Under the pieces are notes generated by a model that was not told the DNA's origin, searched no databases, and saw only the letters and a list, made by a program, of their open reading frames with translations. Source: Chanos chanos (taxonomy: Eukaryota; Chordata; Actinopteri; Gonorynchiformes; Chanidae). Taken from it: a stretch of DNA of 64,000 nucleotides. Below, piece by piece: positions 35,053-64,000 of this stretch (position 1 is its first letter; each line of letters begins with the position of its first letter). The stretch is from positions 13,589,481-13,653,480 of the forward strand of contig NC_044501.1 in NCBI RefSeq assembly GCF_902362185.1. The letters run 5' to 3'. The translations under genes were made by a program, and so were the position numbers.

Positions 35053-37170
35053 ATGTTGCGGGTCTTCTGGACCTTTCTGCCTCTTCTGCTAGTTCACTGC
35101 ATCGCCTCTGAGGGTAAGCACCCTTGCTACGTTGTGATAAAAAATGTAATTATGTGAGAAATGTGGTCATCCAACAGCGAAAATGTCTTCCTTTTGTTTG
35201 AAAGTGTAAGCACAGTGAAAGGGTTGTCCATACACCGAATGTTAAACCACAGTGTTGACTCTGAACACTGTAAGATACAGGCAGTACTTGCTGATGGTCA
35301 CAGATATTTGGCTCTTACAGTAACACGGTAATACTCCCACTGATGGACCTGATATCTGTAATAGTGACTGATGATTGTAAAGCATAATTCACCACCTAAA
35401 TGATCTGCTACTGCCAGGATTGTCACTGACTAGTCTTAGCTTAAAATGCTAACGACAGTGTTGTGGATGATAACATCAACGATACTGGTAATGTTCACCA
35501 ATGGCAATAGCAGTGATAATGATGACAACAACAATGATGATGATGATGATGATGATGAAGATGATGACGGTGATGATGATGATGATGATGAAAGTGTTGT
35601 CCTAAGTGTTCCTCCAAAGTCGGGATGCCAGTCAGGTTCTGAATCGACAACGGAGAGCCAACAGCGGCTGGGAGGAGTTCCGTCAAGGAAACATGGAACG
35701 GGAGTGTGTGGAGGAGAGATGCGACTTTGAGGAGGCCAGAGAGATTTTTGAACACGATGAAAGGACGGTGGGTGGTACTCCTTTTCAGTTCCATCTCTGA
35801 CCCTTCCCACACATCTTACTTTCTTGGCATATTTTTTTGAATCAAAATCACTTTTTGTATTTGTGACATTTTCATCTGAAGGTACACCACTTTCTTTTTC
35901 TTACTTTAGGACGAATTCTGGAATATTTACTTTGGTAAGTGAATGGGGTAACTGATATCTTTTCGTCTTGGGTAGCAGGGCAGTTCTACTGTAATGAGAC
36001 GCAAACAAGGAACAGAGAAACTGTCAGTTAACGCAAACTTGTTCATTATTGTCGCTGATTCTGTAAATTTGTTAGAGAGGCCACAATGAGCTGTCATTTA
36101 AACACATTTTTATTGCTTTTATTTTTTGTCTCATTTGCCTGCAGAATACGTGCATTAAATGTCATGTATTGGTTTGTTCATATTTAAAAAGAAAAAAAAA
36201 AACCTCTTCATTCTTAGCATATTTGAATGAACTGTGTCTCCTCAAATGGCTTACGTGTAGATGGAGATGCGTGTGAGTCTCATCCCTGTATGCATAATGG
36301 TGTGTGTAAAGATGGGATTGGGACCTACACCTGCTTCTGCCCTGCAGCCTTCCAAGGAAAAGACTGTGAGATTGGTAAGCTGTCCTCTACGCCTGTATAT
36401 TATTTCGTTACTTCATTACAGTCTTTAGATACAGTCCTCAGATAAAATGCTCAGATACAGTCCTTAAATGACAGTATATTCGTTTAATTTGATGTATACA
36501 GTACAAGAACTATCGCGTAAAGCTGGGGTCATTTTCACTCTTTCGCTTTTTTTTTTTCCTTAACTGATGTCTCTGAATACAGCAATACCAGAGCTGTGTG
36601 AGAATAAGAACGGTGGATGTGATCATTTCTGTAAGGTTGAGCAGAACAACGTTGTCTGTTCTTGTGCCACTGGCTACCAACTGTGGTCTGATGGAAAATC
36701 CTGCCGATCCAATGGTAAGAGGGAGAGAGAGAGAGAGAGAGTGAGAGAGATGGAGGGGGAAAGGATGTGCAATAATGTACCTTTTTTGATAATAATGGAT
36801 AACTGAAAATAAAAGATAATAATAAAAGAAATTCAACATTTATATTCCACTAACAATCAATAACACTTTTCTTCCAATAGATCCTTTTAAATGTGGTGTT
36901 TTGCCAAGCACGCATACCCGGAGTATTTTCATATACCAAGGAGTTAACACTACCGACCAGATGACCAATAACACGGAAAATGCAAACACCACTGCCAGTG
37001 CCAGTATAGTGAGCCCCAGCCCTACAGAGTCCGACCAGCAAGGCACTGGTGGGGAGATTCCAAGTGTGGAAGACAGGATCACATTCTCGTCAGCCGGAAA
37101 CACACGGATCGTGAACGGAGATGATTGTCGTCCTGGAGAGTGCCCATGGCAGGTCGCTCCACATAGTGGT

Positions 37171-37203
<33 letters not shown>

Positions 37204-37700
37204 TCCTTAGTGAGCAGACTGGCTTGATATGTATCTGTTTTACACAGTGTAACAGTGTATACACATGCACTGCACCAAATCGTAGCACCTTGACAGGAAT
37301 TGCGTACTCAACTATAAAAAAAAAAAAAAGCAGGCATCAGCCAATCACAAGCCACGAGACCATAACTCACTTTAAATTTGGGCTCACAAAAAATAGTATG
37401 TCTAGTCTGTGTGGTTTTGTGTATAACTATTTAGATCACATGATTCTGCTGTGATTCCTTTGAGGTTACCATGAGGCTTACTGTCTGATGTCTTTTCTGT
37501 CTTCTTTATTGTGTAGGCTGTAATATGAAATGTTGTCCTTCCCTCAAGATTTTCTCTGACAGGCTGATTGTGCCTTTTTTGTGCAGGCTCTCTTGATGAA
37601 TGAGGATAAAATCGGGTTCTGCGGTGGAACCATCCTGAACGAATACTTCATCCTGTCAGCTGCCCACTGCATGAACCAGTCCCGCTACATAAGCGTTGTT

Positions 37701-37735
<35 letters not shown>

Positions 37736-38578
37736 CTTTGTGTGTGTGCGTTTGTTTGATCGTCTACATATTTTTTTGTTGTTGTTTTCTAGCCATAAAA
37801 GAGAGCATTTGGGCATAATTAAACATCAGTTCAGGGACTGAAGAGCGAGGATTCATTACTGATATTTGGGGTGATCTCTGTTTAATGCACGTGTGCAAAG
37901 CATATCTCTTGCTGTGGATGTACGATTCATTTAAAATTCATGTATGTTTATGTAGGTGACTTTGACACGCGGGTGAAGGAGCATCATGAGGCTACATATA
38001 AGGTAGATCAGGTCCTCGTGCACCGTAACTACGTAGCGGATACATACCACAACGACATTGCTCTCATCAAGCTGAAAGAACCAATCAAATTCTCAGAGTA
38101 CATCATTCCGGCCTGCCTGCCAGAGCGGGAATTTGCCGAGAACGTGCTCATGCGCCAGGCAACGGGAATGGTGAGCGGCTTTGGCCGAGTTCGCGAAGGC
38201 GGCCCTCAGTCCACTATACTGCAAAAACTTACCGTGCCCTACGTTGACCGCGCCACATGCATAGAGTCCAGCTCGTTCAAAATCTCCAACCGTATGTTCT
38301 GCGCCGGCTATGACGTGGAGAAAAAGGATGCCTGCCAAGGAGACAGCGGTGGACCACATGTCACCCGCTTCAAAGACACGTGGTTTGTAACTGGCGTTGT
38401 CAGCTGGGGAGAGGGTTGTGCCCGTAGCGGCAAATACGGAGTATACACCCAGGTATCCAAGTACATCAAGTGGATTGAAAGTGTTATGGCACAGTTCCTG
38501 CCTCCTAACGATACCAGGAAACCATCTGCGGCAACCCGTGAAAAGAGAGATGAAAAGCTGGCAGTGATAAGAGTGTGA
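35053..38578 (+). CDS. f10: Coagulation factor X
   Basis: Eight exons: 35053-35113, 35607-35767, 35910-35934, 36261-36374, 36583-36714, 36881-37152, 37587-37704, 37956-38578; 1506 nt, 501 aa. Factor X is the protease that, once cut by the F7-tissue factor or F9a-F8a complexes, converts prothrombin to thrombin. Signal peptide 1-20, propeptide ending RQRR (37), Gla domain ([17 protein letters not shown]), [11 protein letters not shown]1 (83-120) and EGF2 (121-164) are followed by a long activation segment in a 272-nt exon. That segment carries three N-glycosylation sequons and ends at Arg240-Ile241 ([10 protein letters not shown]). His282, Asp328 and Ser425 ([12 protein letters not shown]) are intact. 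A basic RRKR-type site that splits mammalian light and heavy chains is not present after EGF2. The C-terminus adds a charged tail after the last helix. AATAAA lies at 38594-38599. An in-frame upstream ATG at 34972 gives no signal-like start, so I used 35053. Confidence 0.93.
35517..35591. repeat. (GAT)n microsatellite just upstream of f10 exon 2
   Basis: About 75 bases of GAT/GAC triplets ending 15 bases before the exon 2 acceptor, where a pyrimidine tract would be expected. An ORF through it encodes an Asp-rich chain and is not real. Confidence 0.9.
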
Positions 38579-38593
38579 TGAAATGTGATGGGA

Positions 38594-38599
38594 AATAAA
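38594..38599 (+). terminator. Poly(A) signal of f10
   Basis: AATAAA only about 16 bases after the stop; further A-rich signals follow at 38622-38640. It implies a very short 3' UTR. Confidence 0.6.
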
Positions 38600-40313
38600 A
38601 TACAGTAAATTAGAAATGAGAAATAAAAAACAAATAAAGATTTGTTATTATTAATGACACAATGACATACAGAATTTTTATTCTTCGGTCACCTTCAACA
38701 TTTCACACACACACATAAGATTCTCCTTGAATCTCAGTAAGGGTTTTTTTTTTTCTCTTTCTTTCTTGTCTTTCTTTTTTGTTTGTTTGTTTGTTTGTTT
38801 TTTTGCTCAAAGCAGCCAAAGACTCCACTGATAGCTGCTTTTCCTCATTTCGCTTTTCTCATTCTTAGTAACACTAACGTCAAAAAGAGTCAGTGAGTTC
38901 AATGGTCCAAACGCATGGACTGATTTTCCGTTTCAAGCTTTCTGTTTTCAAAGACATTGTTTACAGAGTAGAGTCCACTAGTGGTGGTCTATTTGCGAAG
39001 CTCTCACATTAAACAAAATATCAACCCCAATATTTACCGACACACAACGTTAGAGGCTTGTAATTTCCCAGAAATGTAACATTGTAAGTTTCGTGTCCCC
39101 CTGGCAAAATGACCTGATGTATTTATTTCATATCCTGTAATGCCAGTAAAAATGGCAACATTAAAGCCAAATACTAATGAAATGAATCTCAACCCAACAA
39201 AAGCCCTCCTTAACGCCGCAGTCAGCACTAATGTGGATGTTTTATGTGGAAAGGAGAATGTGATGGGGTCAAAGAGGAGCCAGTTTTTTTCTTAAGTCAA
39301 TTGGACACGCTCATATCATGAAAAGAAAAGACAGCCTGTTTGCAGACTGCCTAGTGGTTACACACATACACACACACACACTCACAGACACACACACACA
39401 CAAACACACACACATTCTTCTCAGCCAGCAGGCTCACCTGTCAAATGTTCCCCCTGCTGTTTACTGCTAAAAAGTAAACGGAGATGTAGTAGTGAATGAT
39501 ATTATGCTGATGGGATGTGTGCAAAGAAAACCAATGGCATTTAGCAGTACATGACAGGGCACAACTGTTGTTAAATTCATTGTTTGGGAAATTAGTATAT
39601 TTTCTGATTTCCTAAACAGCAAATTGTCTCTTATATCTTGTATATATGTAAAAGATGTAAATTCTGTACATTTTACCCAGTTCCTCTTTTCCCTGTTTTC
39701 TCTCTCACTAACTGTTATTGGGACCAGACAGAAAAGGTTCAAAAGTCCAGACTGAGGGATTTTGTTGCTACGGAGCAAGATTTCACATTGAACGCGTTTA
39801 CAAAGTCCAGTCCACCGGTTGTTGACTTTACCAGCAAAGCTTTCATTTAAGATAGAAAAAAAATCAATCCCAAAAACCACAGAATCACATAAGAATCTTG
39901 TGATTTCTTCAAAGACATTTCTGCTTGTTACCTCAATGCTCTATCCAAATTGAACACATGAATGTTCTCAATTTAGCATTTAAATAACTGAAATGATGGC
40001 TGAATCCAGCTAACCATTAATATACAGCATGACAAGGAGAGAGAGAGAGTATTTTGCAGGAGAAACAAGGTATGACATTGGCTCTGTGACTCATCACATT
40101 TTACGGTTTATAAAAGATTGAGAACATTAAAAAAAAAGAGAAAGAAAGAAAAGCCATGGGGTGGGAGTGACTTACAGACAGAACTCAAACACCCCCCCCC
40201 ACCCCACTCCCCAGTGGGGACGGCAGGGAAAAGAGTGACAAAGACAGAACAGCGGTTATTGACAAAGGTTTCTGGGCACTGTCAGAGTGTTGTGTGGCAC
40301 AATTCAGATCATC
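38600..40313. other. Spacer between f10 and proz
   Basis: Contains a CA microsatellite (39360-39415) and short unsupported ORFs. Near its right end a TATAAAA (40109-40115) lies about 200 bases before the proz start codon and may be a core promoter element. Confidence 0.45.
40109..40115 (+). promoter_or_regulatory. proz: Possible TATA box of proz
   Basis: TATAAAA in GGTTTATAAAAGA, 199 bases before the start codon. Inferred from sequence and distance only. Confidence 0.35.
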
Positions 40314-43300
40314 ATGGAATTGTGGACAAGACACTTCCTTGTTCTTTCCCTACACTGCAACCTTCTGCTAGCCTTGGCCAACCATAGAGGTAATGAGCTT
40401 TCAGTGTGTATTTGACCGTGTGTCTGTGTGCGTGAGAGAAAGAGAGAGAGAGAGAATGACTATTATTATCCAGCCATTCCAGTTCAAGACTGGAACTAAT
40501 CCCACAAGAGTATCTTACAGTCACCTCTCCTATTATCTAAGTTCTTAGTTTTACAGTTACCTTTTATTAACTATTACAGAGTAAAGGTTCATTGTTCATT
40601 CAAGATATGTTTCCATATCTTAGCATACAAGCAACACATAAACAATGTATCACCTTCACCAAATGACTTACTCTTAACACTAAACTCTACTTCTTGAGTC
40701 CTTCCCCTGGAAAATTCCATGATTAACAGATTAACAGCTGTGTCTTGTTTAATATTATCATTTATGGATCTTCTCACCAGTTATACCCTGACTCCCCAGT
40801 TGTTGTCATGATTGATTATGTTCACCACAACCGTTTACAGTAACCTTGTTAACCTCTGCAACCCTCAGTTTTTCTACCCTCAGCACAATCCTTCTTGCGG
40901 TCCAAGCGATCAAACACATTTTTCTTTGAGGAAATTCTTCAAGGTAATCTTGAGAGAGAGTGCTTTGAGGAACGGTGCAACAAGGAGGAGGCGAGGGAGT
41001 ACTTTGAAAACGATAAGAAAACGGTGCGTTTTTCCTTTATGAGCTGTTTCTTTATGCATCTGACGCGTTGTGGTACAACGTACATCAGCGAATCATTTGA
41101 TGAGTGATTAAATGGATTGGAAATGGATCCATGGCTAGGATCATTAATAAGGTCATTGAGGCAGACTCACGTTAGTGATTAATATCATTATGACAATGAC
41201 TTTCTATGATTTAGCCATGTCAACCCCATGCTTTACCAATGAATTATCATTTTGATGGAATGGCGGAAAAAATATCTGAAATTTAAGGTGAGAAATGACT
41301 GATCAAACTTCAATTTTCAGTTCCATCCAGTAATGAGATCTTGAACAGCTACTGATGCCTCTCCACCTTTAACATTTCTTATGGTCAAGTTTCTTTTGGA
41401 TGGATCAGCCCACTAATATGTGTTACCTCTTTTTATCCTCAAAGGAAGAGTTCTGGACAGTATATTACGGTGAGTTTCCATCAAAGCATAGTGTATTGAT
41501 GCGGTTATTGTTGTGAAAGAAGGGAATGCATTTCTGTGACAGATCTTGTGATTGATTTATGTACACTCTCAACAGATGGGGACCAGTGCGCTTCAAATCC
41601 CTGTCAACATGGGGGTACCTGCAAAGACAAAATTGGAGGATATAAATGCACCTGCTCTGAGAAGTACAGTGGAGTGAACTGTGAAAGAGGTAATCAAGGG
41701 CAAGGAGGCCTTTTCAAATTCTGGCTCTTTTCATCACATTTTATATACATTTGCCAATGATCACAAGTGAATAATGTAGGTCCATATATGTGTTACCTGT
41801 AAAGCTGGATTGAAAGCAGTATGTCCGATGTGTTTTTGCAGACAAATCAGAATGCCATTCTGAGGGACCTCTCTCATGCGAACACTTCTGTGAGCCTACA
41901 TATGAATCCTTTGTCTGTTACTGTGCTCATGGATACACCCTTCACAGTGATGGGAAGAGCTGCATACCTCAAGGTACAACTGAAACATTCACACAACCGT
42001 TTCATTCTTCTAGAGCGATGAGTCATGGACAAAAATCATTGTTAACATTACAAATAGTGGGACCGATGGTTCCTACCAAATCTCTCCACTGATATTTTTC
42101 ATTTTCCTAGTTCAGAACCCTTGTGGAAAGCCAAAAAGATTCTCCCACGGTTCCGGTACGATGAATCACAATGCAAGCAGCCTCATAAATGACTTCTGTC
42201 CCAACGGACGCTGCCCCTGGCAGGTAACCCCTTCCTCCAGCAGAAAACGAATCCTTCAACCCTAGCATTACCCTTATAGAACATCTGATTCATTTTATAC
42301 GTTATGGCTGAGGACAGAAATGACTGGCTGAATCCTTGAGCAAATGGTCAGAGCATGTTACGGACAATGCAAGCTTGTCAGATCATCATAGCTTGAGTCA
42401 ACTTCTTTCTGATGATAATATTTCAGCAGTGATATTATCTGTTTGGAGAAGATTGTGGGTGCGAATGTATTACTGTCCAATAAAGTGTCTAGCTCTATTT
42501 GTTAGGTGTCATTTGTGGATGCAGTTGGTGAAGTGGTTTGTCATGGGGTGATCCTTGGCCAGAGATCTGTGCTCACCACGGCTAGATGTTTGTCCTCCGA
42601 AAAAGACCTCAGCATGGTCATTGGTGAGGTTTTACCTGGACCTCCATTACCACAAATTTCTACCAAATATCCACAAGACTGACTTCAGTCCACATGCCCA
42701 ACCATCGACACATGTAAACTTGTAATCTGTGGACCAACAACGTGTAACAAGCTGATAGCACATTGCTAAGATCGTTCTCCATGCTTGGTTTTCCACTGCT
42801 TACAGGTGACCGTTCCACGATGTCCACGCATGTCAATCTGACTGATGGTGATTGGACCCTTCACAAAAGGTTTGTGCACGGTCAAGTGCATAACGACCTT
42901 GCTTTCTTGCAGCTGAAGGAACCGATCCCGTCAGGCACCTACATCACCCCGCTCTGCCTCCCTGAAAAGGACTTCAGTGAGAATGTACTGATGCGCACTG
43001 ACCAAAAAGGCATGCTTGGTAGAGGGGGAGCAAGCCTCTCGTACCTTTCATTGGATGACTGTCGCGCCAGTCTCAACCTCACCTTCTCCTTGACCAATAA
43101 AATGTTTTGCATGAGGGAAAAAGAGGATGATGGCACTAGGCCTCATACAAAGCTAAAGAGGCTCGACTGTGAACTGAAATTCGGGACCCCCGTCGCTACG
43201 GTGGAGGGGAACACAGCTTTCCTCACCGGAACGCTTATCTCTCAGGACTGCAGCCAAGGCCTGGTGTTCACCAAGTTATCCCGATATTTACACTGGATTC

Positions 43301-43347
43301 GAGAACACCTTGAAGAGTCTGAGAACCCACGACGGACCCATCGATGA
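40314..43347 (+). CDS. proz: Vitamin K-dependent protein Z (pseudo-protease cofactor)
   Basis: Eight exons: 40314-40389, 40869-41023, 41445-41469, 41576-41689, 41842-41973, 42111-42223, 42506-42623, 42806-43347; 1275 nt, 424 aa. Protein Z is a non-enzymatic plasma protein that helps the serpin ZPI inhibit factor Xa on membranes. Signal (1-25), propeptide ending RSKR (39), Gla domain ([18 protein letters not shown]), [11 protein letters not shown]1 (86-123) and EGF2 (124-167) are intact. The activation region has no Arg-Ile-Val-Gly site. In the trypsin-like domain the catalytic His is Arg232 (TTARC), Asp275 is kept (HNDLAFL), and the GDSGGP loop is replaced by KFGTPV with no Ser. It therefore cannot be a protease, as expected for the family. 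Exon 2 has a second in-frame acceptor 15 nt downstream (40884). AATAAA lies at 43414-43419. Confidence 0.92.
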
Positions 43348-43413
43348 CAGCGTGGCTTTGCTCTGCGAAGTGTATGTTCATATTCATGGTCCTGTAAATT
43401 CATTCTGTACATC

Positions 43414-43419
43414 AATAAA
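43414..43419 (+). terminator. Poly(A) signal of proz
   Basis: AATAAA about 70 bases after the stop. Confidence 0.7.
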
Positions 43420-43827
43420 CTGTGAAATCAATGTAATTAACCACTGAGTGACTGGTTTTGGGCTCATGCCATCACACACCTTCTCACACTAATACACTAA
43501 TGGTTTCACCACAGAATAGGCTTTACAAAGCTGTTAAGCTTTCTCTCTGGTGTAGCAATTCAGTCTTTAGATGTTGTTCTGCAAGTAGGTTACATAGGTT
43601 CCCTCTATAAACTGCAAACTTTGCTCAGAATTGACAGTTTTGTAAAGTTAAGTATTTTTTAAACTGACCCAGAAAACCAAAGTTGAGAATTTAAACCTAA
43701 AAACCTTTAAACTTAAACCTTTACCAGGCTCGTCCTAAAACCTCTGGAGTGATATGTATTATTCTCTGTGATGTCATTTCATGCACAGCAGTACTTGACA
43801 TGACACATGGTACAAACCAGTCTTGTG

Positions 43828-43833
43828 TTTATT
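43828..43833 (-). terminator. Poly(A) signal of pcid2
   Basis: TTTATT on the plus strand, AATAAA on the gene strand, about 220 bases after the pcid2 stop. Confidence 0.6.
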
Positions 43834-44049
43834 TCGCATAAACAATACAAAAAAAGAGAAAACAAAGAAGTTTAGTTTTGTCAAATTTGTCGACAAAGAT
43901 CTTAAATGCTGGAATCAAAGAGAAACACTGTAGAGCAGTGGGTCCAATTAACCACTGATTCAGCTGTATAGGCTGAGGGAGGCTGCAGGGTATTATGGGA
44001 CATGGAGTTTAAAACGTAGCAGACTTTACAGGATTCTGGGAGTTGTAGT

Positions 44050-49558
<5,509 letters not shown>

Positions 49559-51264
49559 TGTGGTCTTTTAGTGCGAAACTGCAACGCAAGACAAAATATA
49601 GCGATGTAGTATCTTCGGAGAGTTACAACGTCATAAAAGAAAGCTGAGCAATCGACAAGTGGTTAAGTCTATGTAACTACTGGCTTGTCCATAGAAACAC
49701 TGAATTAATGAATCTAGACAATTTGCTAATTCAGTTAGCTAGCCTTATCTGTCATGCCATCCATTCATTCACTTCATCATCTGGTTCAAATGCAATCACG
49801 TTACGCTAATCATACTTCAAAGAGATCATCTCAAAAAGCGCTTTGTAAAGCTGCGCGTGCATAACTTTTATACATATTGCTTTTTTATTTGTACCGTAAA
49901 GTTTTCACATCACTCTGCCTGTTGTCTTCACAAACCACTCTCCACCTTAACACAAATAATTCCGCCGATCAGAGCCAAAGGGTCGTAGCGGGGAAGTACT
50001 TCCTGCTCACGATGCTAAAAAGGTTATCCTGTCGATTCCACTTGGCACTTTCGTCAGTTAATCAGTGTAAGCAGTGTAAATCTGTTTTTTGCTTTATAAA
50101 TACATCCAAGTGACGCCCCTATGTGAAATGATTATTTCGGCCAGACACTTTTAAAACAGATTTTGATATTATCTTTCGCATTCCCTTCCCAAAGAGAAAC
50201 AAATTACAACGTTATTACCCTAATGGAGACTGGAGTGTCATTCATGAACACCTGTGCTAACGTAAAATTTTCATTTTATCTGTGTGTGTGGGCTAACATA
50301 GTTATGTCCGTAGTTATGTCCGTAGTTATCACTTCTGCAGACTGTAATATAAGAATGAAGTCTAAAAGTCGTGCAAGTTGCATGAAAAGCTCTGTAAATG
50401 TCCAGGAACATGATGACTTTAACGATATTTAATTTGCTTTCTTTTCCTAATTATCACAATTATTTATAATATATGGGATCGAATTAATAAAATGCAATGC
50501 AAAATTATGGGGACATCGTGAAACTCGTGAGACCTGGGTTTCTGTCATTTTTCACAATCGTTCTTAGAAGCTCCCAACCGAATGTATATTTTAGGTGATA
50601 TACGCATCGCAAACAAAAGATCATTACACATAGTGTGTAAATATGTGAAGTAGTTCGTTCGTATAAATAAATTATGAGAATTTGAACTCCAGTAAATAAA
50701 GTGTTGTGACAGTAAATCTCCCAAGATGCACCTTTCAAAGGGGGTTGCACTGGCCATTTTGTTGTGAACCTCAGTGTTATGAAGGAAATACCACAGAACG
50801 ATGAAAATTAAGCGGGCATACTTCTTTGTCTTACTCCGACTGAAGCAGTCTGACGAACACATTGCATGTTCAATAAATCTTATTCCGACTTCCCAAGAGG
50901 GACGCCGTGGGTTTACGCACTGAGGAACTGGAGACAGTCCAGTGTTCTTACCAGCTAGTTGGCTAGCTGCTAACTTAAGCTCAACTTTACAAACGCTAGC
51001 AAGCTAATAGCTGTTAGCCGAGTTCTCATCCCTGCGTCAAATGCTGGACAAACACAGGGGGGTCAGTTGCTACACTTTGTCGGCTTGAACAGGCACGACC
51101 GATGCTCTGACATCTGTTTTTTTACGGAGTTAATTTGTGCATGTAAGTCGAAAGGGCGGCGTGCCTTCCGCGTGAATGCGTTGAGTTTTGATGAGTGAAC
51201 TGAAGACGAAGGAATAAAAGTGTCAGTCTCAGATTGCAGTGGGAACCCCAGGCATCTCCACATA
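49559..51264. promoter_or_regulatory. Divergent spacer between pcid2 and cul4a
   Basis: 1.7 kb between opposed start codons, which should hold both promoters and the cul4a 5' UTR. Small ORFs at 50163-50432 and 50505-50862 have no protein-like features. A cluster of GCTAGC/GCTAAC-like words lies at about 50950-51020. Confidence 0.45.
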
Positions 51265-63584
<12,320 letters not shown>

Positions 63585-64000
63585 GTTCAGTTTAGCACAC
63601 AGGCCAGTAAGAGCGGTCAGTTCTCAGGCCACCAAACTGCTGATCCTGGATCTGCTCTCAGCTCGGGTTCCTTGCCTGCTCCCTCCCAGCCCTCCTCTGA
63701 CTCAGCCATCTCCACCTGGGAGTAGCTTGTCAAGACAGCCCCCCCCCCCCCCCACCCCCACCCCCATCCCCTACCTGACCTCTGTGTGTGTCCCAGAATC
63801 CACTGTTGTGCCCCCACCCACAATGCCCAGACCACAACCTGAGGTGGTGGGCAGGGAGGAGAGAGCGTGTTGGACTCTTTGAGTGTGGACATTTTAGGGG
63901 CACTTGCAAGGAGGGAGAATTTGAAATGATCTACACAAAGAAGCACTTTTCTGTTTTTCTTTAGTTGTTGTTGTGTGTTTTTTTTTTTGTTGTTGTTTGT
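63585..64000 (+). other. cul4a: cul4a 3' UTR (continues beyond the window)
   Basis: Sequence after the cul4a stop. It has a C run at about 63740-63754 and T/GT-rich sequence at the end. No poly(A) signal is seen before the window ends. Confidence 0.65.

Noticed and set aside
35446-35730. Asp-rich ORF
   Set aside because: Translation of the GAT microsatellite in f10 intron 1 run into exon 2 in the wrong frame.

Overview
This is vertebrate genomic DNA, almost certainly from a ray-finned (teleost) fish. The genes have many short GT-AG introns, there are abundant CA/TC microsatellites and small non-autonomous transposons, and the right half keeps the vertebrate block F7-F10-PROZ-PCID2-CUL4A (human 13q34). 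In place of one F7 gene it carries three tandem F7-like genes, one with a lost catalytic serine, as in the zebrafish f7l/f7/f7i set.

Layout. 1-7.8 kb has no gene I can establish, apart from a candidate signal-peptide exon on the minus strand at 5.3 kb. creg1 (minus, 7.8-9.5 kb) is head to head with an intronless H2A.X-type histone ending SQEF (plus, 10.2-10.6 kb). setdb2 (minus, 11.6-16.3 kb) is head to head with an ADP-ribosylglycohydrolase/J1-crystallin/SelJ-like gene (plus, 17.6-21.2 kb). A coagulation cluster follows on the plus strand: f7l (23.1-26.3), f7 (26.8-30.1), f7i (31.1-34.1), f10 (35.1-38.6) and proz (40.3-43.3). pcid2 (minus, 44.0-49.6) is head to head with cul4a (plus, 51.3-63.6).

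All ten multi-exon models were spliced by eye; each closes in frame from ATG to stop. The five clotting genes share one eight-exon architecture: signal, propeptide+Gla, a 25-nt exon, EGF1, EGF2, activation segment, His exon, Asp/Ser exon. Two are predicted pseudo-proteases: f7i with Ser to Asp, and proz with His to Arg and no Ser. In the known pathway F7 with tissue factor activates F10, and protein Z is a cofactor for inhibition of F10a, so the array places initiator, target and regulators side by side.

The most notable observations are two AT-AC (U12-type) introns, one in pcid2 and one in cul4a, each with a consensus ATATCCTT 5' splice site and a CCTTAAC branch site; the substitutions in the pseudo-proteases; a missing basic light/heavy chain cleavage site in f10; the divergent polyadenylated H2A.X with SQEF; a 90-nt stop-free, in-frame intron in setdb2; and two palindromic MITEs.
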